From an uncultured Eubacteriales bacterium (lineage in GTDB: Bacteria; Bacillota_A; Clostridia; Christensenellales; Aristaeellaceae): a stretch of 11,413 nucleotides of DNA. How positions within the stretch are numbered: position 1 is the stretch's first letter; every line of letters begins with the position of its first letter. The position numbers and the translations under genes are program-made. The notes below the pieces were generated by a model. That model had not been told where the DNA came from and made no database searches. It saw only the letters and a list, made by a program, of their open reading frames with translations. Shown piece by piece: positions 1 to 7,647 of the stretch. Where the stretch lies: contig CALVKX010000050.1 in NCBI GenBank assembly GCA_944333375.1, forward strand, positions 1 through 11,413. The letters run 5' to 3'.

Positions 1-89
1 ACCATCTGGACGGCGTGCTCTATGTGGACAAGATGGTCCGCGAGCTCTTCCCCGAGGAGGAGGACGGCGGGGAGGAGGAAGAGAAATGA
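1..89 (+). CDS. def: Peptide deformylase, C-terminal fragment (5' end outside window)
   Basis: Only the last 28 codons are present, read from base 3 to a TGA at 87-89. The fragment opens with HLDGVLYVDKM, which matches the end of the deformylase HExxHLDG signature; its first histidine would be the second metal-binding His, while the Glu and first His lie outside the window. The enzyme removes the formyl group from the N-terminal formylmethionine of new proteins, the reverse partner of the next gene, fmt. The last 15 or so residues are strongly acidic (runs of Glu with one Asp), an unusual lineage-specific tail. The stop codon overlaps the fmt start as ATGA, consistent with coupled translation. 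The identity rests on the short motif plus the classic def-fmt neighbourhood. Confidence 0.88.
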   Translation, partial: HLDGVLYVDKMVRELFPEEEDGGEEEEK

Positions 90-1024
90 AAGTGGTTTTC
101 ATGGGCACGCCGGACTTTTCCGTGCCCACGCTTCAGGCGCTCATCGACGCGGGCTACGAGGTGGCCGGCGTCTTTACCCAGCCCGACCGCCCCAGGGGAC
201 GCGGCGGCAAGGTGCAGATGAGCCCGGTCAAGGAGCTGGCCCTGCGCCATGGGCTGAGCGTGTTCCAGCCGCTCAGGATTCGCCGGGACGGGCTGGAGCC
301 CCTGCGCGCCCTCGCGCCCGACGTGTGCGTGACCGCCGCCTTCGGGCAGATCCTGTCCCAGGAGGTGCTGGACGTGCCGCGCCTTGGCACGGTCAACGTG
401 CATGCCTCGCTCCTGCCCCGCCACCGGGGCGCGGCCCCCGTGCAGTGGGCGATTTTGAGCGGCGACGCGGTCACGGGCGTGACGACGATGTTCACCGACC
501 GCGGCATCGACACCGGCGACATGCTCCTGAGCGCCCAAACGCCCATTTTGCCCGAGGATACCGCCGGGACGCTGACCGAGCGGCTCTCGCGGATGGGCGC
601 GGAGCTGCTCCTTGAGACGCTTCGCCGCCTGGAGGCGGGCGACTGCCCGCGCCGGAAGCAGGACGAGGCGCTGAGCACCTATGACCCCAAGGTGGAAAAG
701 GAGATGGGCCGCCTGGACTTCACGCGCCCCGCCGGGGAGTGCGCCCTGCGCGTGCGCGCCATGTCGCCCTGGCCCTGCGCCTTTGCGCAGCTTGGCGAGG
801 GCGTGCTCAAGGTCCATCGCGCCGCCGCCCTGACGGGCGTGTCGGGCGAGCCGGGCACCGTGCTTTGCGCAAACAACCGGGAGGGGCTCGTGGTGGCCGC
901 GGGCGAGGGCGCGCTGTCGCTTCTGGAGGTGCAGGCCCCCGGCGCGCGATGCATGGACGCCCGCGCCTTCCTGCGCGGCCATCCCATCCCCGAGGGCGCC
1001 CGGCTTGACGAGGTGCGGCTATGA
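86..1024 (+). CDS. fmt: Methionyl-tRNA formyltransferase
   Basis: Transfers a formyl group from 10-formyl-tetrahydrofolate to Met-tRNA(fMet) in the cytosol, producing the bacterial initiator tRNA. The 312-residue length is normal for the family. The N-terminus MKVVFMGTPDFSVPTL is typical of the hydrolase/formyltransferase fold. The catalytic triad is visible as N104 and H106 in VNVHASLLPRHRGAAP and D142 in GIDTGD, matching E. coli N106, H108 and D144. The C-terminal half (from about residue 205) is the OB-like tRNA-binding domain. The start is ATG 86, with GGAGGAGG at 71-78 placed 7 bases upstream; it overlaps the def stop. The 3' end overlaps rsmB by four bases (ATGA). Nothing appears broken or unusual. 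Confidence 0.97.
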   Translation: MKVVFMGTPDFSVPTLQALIDAGYEVAGVFTQPDRPRGRGGKVQMSPVKELALRHGLSVFQPLRIRRDGLEPLRALAPDVCVTAAFGQILSQEVLDVPRLGTVNVHASLLPRHRGAAPVQWAILSGDAVTGVTTMFTDRGIDTGDMLLSAQTPILPEDTAGTLTERLSRMGAELLLETLRRLEAGDCPRRKQDEALSTYDPKVEKEMGRLDFTRPAGECALRVRAMSPWPCAFAQLGEGVLKVHRAAALTGVSGEPGTVLCANNREGLVVAAGEGALSLLEVQAPGARCMDARAFLRGHPIPEGARLDEVRL

Positions 1025-2415
1025 TGGAGACGCGCAGATCTTCCCGCCCCGCGCGCAGCCCGCGTCCGCAGGCGCAGTCCGGCCCGGGCGCGCGCCGCGT
1101 GGCCCTGGACGTGCTTTCCGCCGTGCATGAGAAGGGCGCCTACGCCGCCCTGGCGCTGGGCGAGCGGCTGCGCGCCGTGCGCCTGAGCCCCGAGGACCGG
1201 CGCCTGGCCACCGGCCTGGTCTACGGGACGCTTGAAAACCAGCTCAAGATCGACTACGCCCTGGAGCGCTGCATGCAATACCCCGCGCGCGAGCCCCTGC
1301 AACGCGATATCCTGCGCCTGGGCGCCTGCCAGATCCTGCTGATGGACCGCGTGCCCGACAGCGCCGCGGTCAACGAGGCCGTCAAGCTCGCCCGCGGCGC
1401 GGGCATGGAGGCGGCCTGTGGCTTCATCAACGCCGTGCTGCGCCGCCTCGCGCGGGAGAAGGACGCCATCCGCTGGCCCGACCGCGAGGCCGATCCCATG
1501 GGCTACCTCAGCGTGATGGGCAGCATGCCCATGTGGCTGGTGGAAAAGCTGGTTTCGGCCTACGGCCTGGAGGAGGCCGGCCGCGTGATCCTCTACCGCC
1601 AGGCCGAGCATCCCGTCGTGGTGCGCCCCAACCTCAGCCGCCTGTCCGACGCGGATTTTGTGGCGCTTCTTTCCCGCAGGGGCTGGCGCGTCGAGCGCGG
1701 GCTTGCGCCGCATGCGTGGCTCGTCTATGGCGCGGGCGACCTTGCCGGCGACCCCGACTACCGCGCCGGGCTGTTCTCCATCCAGGGTCAGAGCAGCATG
1801 CTGGCGGCCGAGGCCATGCAGGCCCGCCCTGGCATGAAGCTGCTGGACGCCTGCGCCGCGCCGGGCGGCAAGGCCGCCTACCTGTGCGAGCAGATGCAGC
1901 TCACCGGGCGGGTATACGCCTGGGAGCTGCACCAGAAGCGCGCGCAGCTTCTGGAGGGCGCGCGGCGGAGGCTGGGGCTTGACAACCTGCGCGTCTCCGT
2001 GCGCGATGCGCTCGACCCCCGGCCCGACCTGGAGGGCGCGCTGGACGGCGCGCTTCTGGACGCGCCCTGCGCGGGCCTGGGCGTGATGGCGCAGAAGCCC
2101 GACATCAAGCTTCGCCTGAAGCCCGAGGACATCCCCGCCATCGTGCGGACGCAGGAGAGGCTGCTGGACACGGTCAGCCGCTACGTGCGGCCGGGCGGGA
2201 CGCTGGTGTACAGCACCTGTTCGCTGCTGCCCGAGGAAAACGCCGGGCGCGTGCAGGCGTTTTTGGAAGGCCATCCGGGCTTTGTTTCAGAGCCAATGCC
2301 GCTGAGCTTCCCCGAGGAGCTACGCAGGCGCCAGACCCCGCTGGGGCTCCAGCTCCTGGGCTGCCGCGACGGCGTGGAGGGCTTCTTTATCGCCCGGATG
2401 CGGAGGGCGCGGTGA
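1021..2415 (+). CDS. rsmB: 16S rRNA (cytosine(967)-C5)-methyltransferase RsmB
   Basis: Methylates C5 of a cytosine in small-subunit rRNA (C967 in E. coli numbering) using S-adenosylmethionine. The protein is 464 residues, near the family norm. The first 24 or so residues are a basic, Arg/Pro-rich extension, probably disordered. They are followed by a NusB-like RNA-binding domain (about 25-150) and the Rossmann methyltransferase domain (about 235-464). SAM-binding motif I is LLDACAAPGGK at 274-284. Motif IV carries C350 in DAPCAGLG and motif VI the catalytic C400 in YSTCS, the two-cysteine arrangement of RNA m5C methyltransferases. The start ATG 1021 overlaps the fmt stop; a second in-frame ATG at 1024 is equally possible. 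It is followed immediately by rlmN. In B. subtilis the orthologue (yloM) has the same neighbours. Confidence 0.96.
   Translation: MMETRRSSRPARSPRPQAQSGPGARRVALDVLSAVHEKGAYAALALGERLRAVRLSPEDRRLATGLVYGTLENQLKIDYALERCMQYPAREPLQRDILRLGACQILLMDRVPDSAAVNEAVKLARGAGMEAACGFINAVLRRLAREKDAIRWPDREADPMGYLSVMGSMPMWLVEKLVSAYGLEEAGRVILYRQAEHPVVVRPNLSRLSDADFVALLSRRGWRVERGLAPHAWLVYGAGDLAGDPDYRAGLFSIQGQSSMLAAEAMQARPGMKLLDACAAPGGKAAYLCEQMQLTGRVYAWELHQKRAQLLEGARRRLGLDNLRVSVRDALDPRPDLEGALDGALLDAPCAGLGVMAQKPDIKLRLKPEDIPAIVRTQERLLDTVSRYVRPGGTLVYSTCSLLPEENAGRVQAFLEGHPGFVSEPMPLSFPEELRRRQTPLGLQLLGCRDGVEGFFIARMRRAR
2402..2407 (+). promoter_or_regulatory. Shine-Dalgarno deciding the rlmN start
   Basis: GGAGGG lies inside the last codons of rsmB. 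It is 7 bases from ATG 2415 but only 4 from the in-frame GTG 2412, so ATG 2415 is the better start. Confidence 0.6.
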
Positions 2416-3458
2416 TGGAGGACAAGCGCGTTTTGCTCGATCTGACCCTCCCCGAGCTGGGGGCGTACCTGGGGGAGCTCGGCCAGCCCGCCTTCCGCGG
2501 CAGGCAGGTGTTTGCGTGGCTTCACAGGGGCGTTCCCTTTGAGGAGATGCGAAACCTCCCCGCCCCGCTGCGCGATCTTCTCAGGGAACGGTGCGAGGAT
2601 ATGCCGCTTTCCATCCTCGAGCATTTCCCCTCCCGCAGGGACGACACGGTCAAGTTTCTCTTTTCCCTGCGCGAGGGCAACATCATCGAGGGCGTGCTCA
2701 TGCGCTACCGCTACGGCTATTCCCTGTGCGTCTCCACGCAGGTGGGGTGCAGGATGGGCTGCGCCTTCTGCGCAAGCACGCTGGAGGGGTGCGTCAGGAG
2801 CCTGTCGGCGGGCGAGATGCTCTCCCAGGTGATCCTGGCCAACCGCTTTCTGGAGGGAAGGGGCCGGGTGGGGCACGTGGTGCTCATGGGCAGCGGCGAG
2901 CCAATGGACAACTATGAGCAGACCGTGCGCTTCCTCAGGCTCGTCAACGCGCCGGAGGGGCTCGGCCTGAGCCTGAGAAACGTCTCCGTGTCCACCTGCG
3001 GCCTGGCCGAGGAGATCCTGCGCCTGCGGGACGAACATTTGCCCGTCACGCTGAGCATCTCGCTCCATGCGCCCAACGACGAGATCCGCCGGCAGATCAT
3101 GCCCGTGGCCCGCGCCGTGCCCATGGAGCGGCTGATGGCCGCCGTGCGGGCCTATGTGGCCGGCACCGGGCGGCGCGTGGTGTTTGAGTACGCGCTCATC
3201 GACGGGCTCAACTGCCTGCCCGCGCACGCGCGCGAGCTGGCGCGGCTGCTCAGGGGGCTTCAGTGCCACGTCAATCTCATCCCCCTCAACCACGTCGACG
3301 AGCGCCGCCTGCGCCCCGCCCCGCCCGAGGCGGTGCGCGCTTTTCAGGAGACGCTGGAGCGCGAGCACATCTCCGCAACCGTCCGCCGGGAGATGGGGGC
3401 GGACATCGGCGGCGCGTGCGGACAACTGCGCAGGCGGCGGCTGAACGCCGGAATCTGA
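2415..3458 (+). CDS. rlmN: Dual-specificity 23S rRNA/tRNA adenine-C2 methyltransferase RlmN (radical SAM)
   Basis: Radical-SAM enzyme that methylates C2 of A2503 in 23S rRNA, and in characterised homologues A37 of some tRNAs, by a ping-pong mechanism through a methylated cysteine. The start is taken as ATG 2415 (347 residues); GTG 2412 is an in-frame alternative one codon earlier. Counting from ATG 2415, the iron-sulfur cysteines are C112, C116 and C119 in GCRMGCAFC. The GSGEPMDN loop typical of SAM binding follows. The proton-abstracting cysteine is C105 in SLCVSTQ and the methyl-carrying cysteine is C335 in GACGQL near the C-terminus, so both mechanistic cysteines are present. RlmN lacks the A8 specificity of Cfr; the chromosomal operon context and the ADIGGACGQL ending support RlmN. 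It overlaps the rsmB stop by one base and ends 22 bases before prpC. Confidence 0.97.
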   Translation: MEDKRVLLDLTLPELGAYLGELGQPAFRGRQVFAWLHRGVPFEEMRNLPAPLRDLLRERCEDMPLSILEHFPSRRDDTVKFLFSLREGNIIEGVLMRYRYGYSLCVSTQVGCRMGCAFCASTLEGCVRSLSAGEMLSQVILANRFLEGRGRVGHVVLMGSGEPMDNYEQTVRFLRLVNAPEGLGLSLRNVSVSTCGLAEEILRLRDEHLPVTLSISLHAPNDEIRRQIMPVARAVPMERLMAAVRAYVAGTGRRVVFEYALIDGLNCLPAHARELARLLRGLQCHVNLIPLNHVDERRLRPAPPEAVRAFQETLEREHISATVRREMGADIGGACGQLRRRRLNAGI

Positions 3459-3464
3459 GTTTCG

Positions 3465-3472
3465 GGAAGGAG
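3465..3472 (+). promoter_or_regulatory. Shine-Dalgarno deciding the prpC start
   Basis: GGAAGGAG is 8 bases from ATG 3481. An upstream in-frame GTG at 3472 overlaps this site, so it cannot be served by it; ATG 3481 is therefore preferred. Confidence 0.7.
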
Positions 3473-3480
3473 TGGAACCG

Positions 3481-4194
3481 ATGCGCGTATGTCAGCGGAC
3501 GCATCAGGGCCGGGTGCGGTCCAGCAACCAGGACTGTCTGCTCGTGGACGGCCGCGTCTACGGCGTGGCCGACGGCATGGGCGGCCATCAGGGCGGCGAG
3601 ACCGCCAGCCGCGTGGCCGTGCAGGTGCTCAAAAACGCGCTGCGAGGCAAGCTGCCCGACCGCCGTGCGCTGGAGATGGGCATGGAGGCCGCCAACCGCC
3701 GCATTTTTGAGATGGCGCGCCACGACAGCGCATTAAACGGCATGGGCACCACCGTGACCCTGCTGTGGGAGGACGGGGAGCGCATACTGGTGGGCCACGT
3801 GGGCGACAGCCGCGCCTACCGCCTGCGCGCGGGCGAGCTGAGGCAGATGACGCAGGACCACAGCATCGTGGCCGAGCTTCTGCGCAACAACGTCATCACC
3901 GCCGAGATGGCCCGCAGCCATCCCTACCGCAACGTCATCACCCGCGCCGTGGGCGTGGACCCGGCCGTCACCCCGGACGTGACCTGCGAGGACAAGCGCG
4001 CGGGCGACGTGTGGCTGGTCGGCTCGGACGGCCTGTACAACATGGTCCCCGACGACGTGCTGAAAAAGACCCTCGAGGAAAGCGAAAACGACGAGCGGGC
4101 CGCCGACCGCCTTCTGGAGCTTGCGCTGGAGGCGGGCGGCACCGACAACATCACCTTTGTCATCTGCCGCGTCACGGAGGTGGACGGGCAATGA
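3481..4194 (+). CDS. prpC: PP2C-family Ser/Thr protein phosphatase (PrpC/Stp type)
   Basis: Metal-dependent phosphatase that removes phosphate from Ser/Thr residues and, in this context, counteracts the PASTA kinase encoded next. From ATG 3481 it is 237 residues, a single soluble PP2C domain without a membrane segment and slightly shorter than B. subtilis PrpC. The metal-binding aspartates are all visible: D18 in RSSNQD (the usual Glu is Gln here), D31 in VADGMGGH, D109 in VGDSRAYR, D183 in GSDGL and D222 in GGTDNITF. The flap segment SHPYRNVITRAVG before the SDG motif is typical of bacterial stand-alone PP2Cs. The stop overlaps the kinase start as ATGATG, so phosphatase and kinase are probably made in a fixed ratio. 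Upstream lies rlmN after a 22-base gap containing the ribosome binding site. Confidence 0.95.
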   Translation: MRVCQRTHQGRVRSSNQDCLLVDGRVYGVADGMGGHQGGETASRVAVQVLKNALRGKLPDRRALEMGMEAANRRIFEMARHDSALNGMGTTVTLLWEDGERILVGHVGDSRAYRLRAGELRQMTQDHSIVAELLRNNVITAEMARSHPYRNVITRAVGVDPAVTPDVTCEDKRAGDVWLVGSDGLYNMVPDDVLKKTLEESENDERAADRLLELALEAGGTDNITFVICRVTEVDGQ

Positions 4195-6083
4195 TGAAGG
4201 GAATGGTCTTTGCCGAACGCTACAAGCTGGAGGACTTCATCGGCCAGGGCGGCATGTCGCTGGTCTACCGCGCCGTGGACATCCGCACGGGCCACAGCGT
4301 GGCGGTCAAGATCCTCAAGAGCGAATACAACAGCGACAAGGAGTTTCTCGAGCGCTTCCAGCGCGAGGCCCAGGCGGCCAGCCTCATGTCGCACCACAAC
4401 CTGGTCAACCTCCTGGACGTGGGCGTGGAGGGCGAGTACCGCTATCTGGTTTTGGAATACGTCAACGGCAACACCCTCAAGGACATCATTCGCCAAAAAG
4501 GGCGCCTGAACTACCAGACTGCCATCCAGATCACCATCCGCATCCTCAGCGCCCTCCAGCACGCCCATGACAACGGCATCATCCACCGCGACATCAAGCC
4601 CCAGAACGTCCTCATCCACGCCGACGGGCATGTGAAGGTATCGGACTTTGGCATCGCGCGCATGACCAACGCCTTCACCATCAGCAAGGGCGATACCGTG
4701 GTGGGCTCGGTCCATTATTCCTCGCCCGAGCAGGCCACGGGCAGCGTCGTGGAGGCCACCAGCGACATCTATTCCACCGGCGTGGTCATGTACGAGATGC
4801 TCACCGGCCGCGTGCCCTTCGTGGGCGACACGCCCGTGGCGGTCGCCATGCAGCATGTCAAGGACCCGCCCCCGCCGATTGCCGACTTCGCGCCCGAGAC
4901 GCCCCCCGCGGTGGTGGCGGTGGTGATGAAGGCGCTGGAAAAGAACCCCAAAAACCGCTTCCAGAGCGCCCGTGAGATGGCCGACGCGCTGATGAAGGCC
5001 AAGGACGGCAAGCTCGATCCCGCCTCCGTGGCGCTGGAGTCATCGGGCTCCAGGCCCCCTGTCAAGCCCGTTCAGCCCGCGCACATGCGTGAGCTCAGCC
5101 CGCACAGCCAGGGCACCTCGCGCCGCGCGCCCGTGCGCCGCCGCCGCAGCCGCCGGCGCGTGGCGGAGATCGTGCTCTCGGGCATCGCCGCCGCCTGCGT
5201 GCTGGCCGCGCTGGCCTTCGGCGTGGTGCAGGTCTATAACCGCGTCAGCCGCAGCGCTGTCGCGCCGGACGTGGTGGGCCTGAGCGTGGGCGACGCCCAG
5301 ACGCTGGCCCGCCGGGAGGGCCTGAACTGGCAGCAGACCGACATCAACCACGATTCCATCCCCGCGGGCACCGTCATCTCCCAGATCCCCGAGCCGGACA
5401 CGGCCATGGAAAAGGGCGACAGCCTGCTGGTGGCGGTCAGCCTTGGGCCTGTGAGCACCGCCATGCCGGACCTCAGCGGCATGAACTACGAGGACGCCGC
5501 CGCCAGGCTCAAGGAGCGCGGCTTTGGAAACATCGTGCTCATCAAGACCGTGTCCTCCTCCGCCGTGGGCACGGTGCTGGGGCAGAACCCCAAGGCGGGC
5601 GAGAGCTACCTCTCGGGCCAGAGCGCGGAACTGACCATCTCCGGGGGCAGCACCATGGTGCCCGAGCTCACGGGGCGCTCCCATGAGGACGCCGCCGCGC
5701 TGCTTCGGGACAGCAGCCTCACCGAGGGCACGCCCATCTACGTGGAGGTGACGGACCCCGCGCAGGTGGGGCAGGTGCTGGCGCAGATGCCGGTGGTGGG
5801 CACGATGGCGGTGCTGGACGCGCCCGTGACGCTGACGGTGGGGATCGAGAGCGAGCCCTATCAGGGCGAGCTCAGCCTGGAGCTGCCCGAGGCGGCAGGC
5901 GACCGCGCGCTGCGCGTGACGCTGGTGATCGACGGCGAGGAGCACACCGAATACGAGGGCACGGTCTCCGCCGCGGGCGGAAACGTGCTGGTGCCGCTGA
6001 GCGCCACGGTGGAGGGCGAGGTGCTCTGCCGGGTGTACGTGGAGGGAGAAATGTATCTGGAAAAGACCGTGACGCTTCGATGA
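4191..6083 (+). CDS. prkC: Membrane Ser/Thr protein kinase with PASTA repeats (PrkC/StkP/PknB type)
   Basis: Eukaryote-like kinase that senses cell-wall fragments or lipid II outside the cell and phosphorylates growth, division and translation proteins inside it. It has 630 residues. The N-terminal kinase domain (about 11-270) has the Gly-rich loop GQGGMSLVY at 18-26, K40 in VAVKIL, HRDIKPQN with D134, DFG at 152-154 and an SPE motif ending at E180; the Thr/Ser-rich activation loop is intact. A proline- and arginine-rich juxtamembrane linker leads to one membrane helix (about 327-347). Outside follow three PASTA units (about 358-421, 425-488, 489-552) and a last 75 or so residues that do not look like PASTA but resemble a beta-sandwich. 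ATG 4191 overlaps the prpC stop; GGAGG at 4176-4180 is 10 bases upstream. ATG 4194 is a possible alternative. Confidence 0.96.
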   Translation: MMKGMVFAERYKLEDFIGQGGMSLVYRAVDIRTGHSVAVKILKSEYNSDKEFLERFQREAQAASLMSHHNLVNLLDVGVEGEYRYLVLEYVNGNTLKDIIRQKGRLNYQTAIQITIRILSALQHAHDNGIIHRDIKPQNVLIHADGHVKVSDFGIARMTNAFTISKGDTVVGSVHYSSPEQATGSVVEATSDIYSTGVVMYEMLTGRVPFVGDTPVAVAMQHVKDPPPPIADFAPETPPAVVAVVMKALEKNPKNRFQSAREMADALMKAKDGKLDPASVALESSGSRPPVKPVQPAHMRELSPHSQGTSRRAPVRRRRSRRRVAEIVLSGIAAACVLAALAFGVVQVYNRVSRSAVAPDVVGLSVGDAQTLARREGLNWQQTDINHDSIPAGTVISQIPEPDTAMEKGDSLLVAVSLGPVSTAMPDLSGMNYEDAAARLKERGFGNIVLIKTVSSSAVGTVLGQNPKAGESYLSGQSAELTISGGSTMVPELTGRSHEDAAALLRDSSLTEGTPIYVEVTDPAQVGQVLAQMPVVGTMAVLDAPVTLTVGIESEPYQGELSLELPEAAGDRALRVTLVIDGEEHTEYEGTVSAAGGNVLVPLSATVEGEVLCRVYVEGEMYLEKTVTLR

Positions 6084-6084
6084 C

Positions 6085-6092
6085 GGGGGAGG
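6085..6092 (+). promoter_or_regulatory. Shine-Dalgarno suggesting a TTG start for rsgA
   Basis: GGGGGAGG, followed by further purines to base 6099, lies just after the prkC stop and 8 bases before TTG 6101. The other candidate, ATG 6080, has no such site upstream. Confidence 0.55.
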
Positions 6093-6100
6093 AGAGAGGC

Positions 6101-6985
6101 TTGCAAAGCGCCGAGGGCGTGATCGTAAAGGGCGTGGGCGGGCTGTACTATGCCCGCGGGGAGGACGGGCAGACCCATGTGCTGCGCGCCCGGGGCCGCT
6201 TTCGCAGGGAGCGCGTGACGCCCATGGTGGGCGACCGCGTGCGCTTTAGCCCCGGCCAGGGCGAGGAACACGGCTGGGTGGAGGAGATTCTCCCCCGCGC
6301 GAGCGAGCTGGTGCGTCCGCCGGTGGCCAATATCCGCTATCTCCTCATCGTCGTGGCGCCCAGCCCAGCGCCGGATTTCCTGCTGGTGGACACGCTGATC
6401 GCCATGGCCCTGCGCCAGGGCATCGGGCCGGCGCTGGTGGTCAACAAATGCGACCTGGACCCGGAGATCTTTGGGCGCGTGCGAAGCGACTACGCGGGGC
6501 TGGGCGCGCCGGTGCTTGAGGTGAGCGCGCGGACCGGCAGGGGACTGGAGGAGCTGCGCGCGCTGATGCGCGCGGGCATCTGCTGCCTGGCCGGGCAGAG
6601 CGGCGTGGGCAAGAGCACGCTTCTGTGCGCGGCCACGGGCCTCAGGCTGCAAACGGGCGAGATCAGCCGCAGGATCAGCCGCGGCAGGCATACCACCCGC
6701 CACGCCGAGCTGCTCTACAGCGGCGGCTATCAGGTGCTGGACACGCCGGGCTTCAGCCTTCTGGAACTGTGGGAGGGGCTGGAGCCGGTGCGCCTGAAGG
6801 AATACTATCCCGAATTTTCGCCCTATGAGGGGCAATGCCGCTTTTCGCCCTGCTATCACCTCAGCGAGCCCGGCTGCGCGGTCCTGGAGGCCGCGCGCGC
6901 GGGCGAAGTGAGCCTGGCGAGGCTGGAGCGCTATCACCTGCTGCTCAAAAAGGCGCAGGAGGCCTGGAGGAACCGCTATGATTAA
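6101..6985 (+). CDS. rsgA: Ribosome small subunit-dependent GTPase A
   Basis: Circularly permuted GTPase (CpgA/YloQ/YjeQ) that binds the 30S subunit and acts as a late assembly checkpoint; Firmicute homologues are phosphorylated by PrkC. From TTG 6101 it has 294 residues. The N-terminal OB domain begins GVIVKGVGGLYY, as in the family. The permuted motif order is seen: G4 NKCD at 115-118, G5 SARTG, P-loop GQSGVGKS at 165-172, then G3 DTPGF from D214. The C-terminal zinc site is C246, C251, H253 and C259 in QCRFSPCYHLSEPGCAV. An ATG at 6080, overlapping the prkC stop, would add seven residues, but it lacks a ribosome binding site; TTG 6101 follows a strong one and gives the family-like N-terminus. 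The 3' end overlaps rpe by eight bases. Confidence 0.95.
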   Translation: MQSAEGVIVKGVGGLYYARGEDGQTHVLRARGRFRRERVTPMVGDRVRFSPGQGEEHGWVEEILPRASELVRPPVANIRYLLIVVAPSPAPDFLLVDTLIAMALRQGIGPALVVNKCDLDPEIFGRVRSDYAGLGAPVLEVSARTGRGLEELRALMRAGICCLAGQSGVGKSTLLCAATGLRLQTGEISRRISRGRHTTRHAELLYSGGYQVLDTPGFSLLELWEGLEPVRLKEYYPEFSPYEGQCRFSPCYHLSEPGCAVLEAARAGEVSLARLERYHLLLKKAQEAWRNRYD

Positions 6986-7613
6986 ACTCTCTCCCTCGAT
7001 TCTCGCCGCCGATCCCCTGCGCCTGGGCGAGTGCGTGCGCATGGCGCTGGACGCCGGCTGCGACGAAGTGCACTTTGACGTCATGGACGGGCATTTCGTG
7101 CCCAACCTCACCTTCGGACCCCACATCCTCAGGGCCATGAAGCGCGCGTTGCCCGGGGCCGTCTACGACGTGCACCTGATGCTGGACAACCCCGGGGCGT
7201 TTGTGGACGCCTTCTGCGACGCGGGCGCGGACATCCTGACCGTGCACGCCGAGGCGGAGGGATTTTCCGCGGCGCTGGAGCGCATCCGTGCCCGCGGCGT
7301 GCGCGCGGGCGGGTCGGTCAGGCCGCATACGGGGGTGGAATCTCTGCGGCCGGCGCTTGCGCTGCTGGACCGCGTGCTTCTGATGACGGTGGAGCCGGGC
7401 TTTGGGGGACAAAAGCTCATGCCGGAGGTGCTGGAGAAGGCGGGCGCGCTGCGCGGGATGGGCTTTCGGGGCGAGATCGAGGCCGACGGCGGCATCACCC
7501 CGGACAACGCGCGCCTTCTGACGGACGCGGGCGTAGGCGTGCTGGTGATGGGCACGGCCTTTTTCGGCGCGCAGGAGCCTTCGGAAGTGGCCCGGCGCGT
7601 GCATGCCCTCTGA
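6978..7613 (+). CDS. rpe: Ribulose-phosphate 3-epimerase
   Basis: Interconverts D-ribulose 5-phosphate and D-xylulose 5-phosphate in the non-oxidative pentose phosphate pathway (cytosol). The 211-residue protein is a single TIM barrel of normal length. The start MIKLSPSILAAD is the family signature. Metal and catalytic residues are visible: H32 and D34 in EVHFDVMDGHFVPN, H66 in DVHLML and D170 in EADGGI. The VEPGFGGQ phosphate/flexible loop is present. ATG 6978 lies inside the end of rsgA, with GGAGG at 6966-6970 seven bases upstream, so it is translated as part of the operon. Coupling of rpe to rsgA is the same as in B. subtilis (yloQ-yloR). The thiN gene that usually follows is absent here. 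Confidence 0.97.
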   Translation: MIKLSPSILAADPLRLGECVRMALDAGCDEVHFDVMDGHFVPNLTFGPHILRAMKRALPGAVYDVHLMLDNPGAFVDAFCDAGADILTVHAEAEGFSAALERIRARGVRAGGSVRPHTGVESLRPALALLDRVLLMTVEPGFGGQKLMPEVLEKAGALRGMGFRGEIEADGGITPDNARLLTDAGVGVLVMGTAFFGAQEPSEVARRVHAL

Positions 7614-7614
7614 G

Positions 7615-7646
7615 CCTTCCCGGGCATGCTAGCAGGGGAGGGAAGG
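7615..7646 (+). promoter_or_regulatory. Possible RNA stem hiding the mini-ORF ribosome binding site
   Basis: CCTTCCC at 7615-7621, directly after the rpe stop codon, is the exact reverse complement of GGGAAGG at 7640-7646, the 3' half of the purine-rich Shine-Dalgarno of the 7648 reading frame. The loop is 18 bases. Pairing would hide the ribosome binding site, whereas ribosomes finishing rpe would open it. This is inferred from sequence complementarity only. No T-run follows, so it is not a terminator. Confidence 0.3.
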
Positions 7647-7647
7647 T

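Noticed and set aside
679..3425. Further long minus-strand frames opposite fmt, rsmB and rlmN
   Set aside because: Same GC-bias shadow effect; no recognisable domains or ribosome binding sites.
2415..3458. RlmN-like protein as a Cfr antibiotic-resistance methyltransferase
   Set aside because: The housekeeping operon position, length and RlmN-type C-terminus (ADIGGACGQL) fit RlmN; nothing suggests an acquired Cfr.
3765..4190. Open extension upstream of the kinase start in the same frame
   Set aside because: It runs through prpC in another frame and gives Arg/Gly-rich nonsense; the kinase family N-terminus fits ATG 4191.
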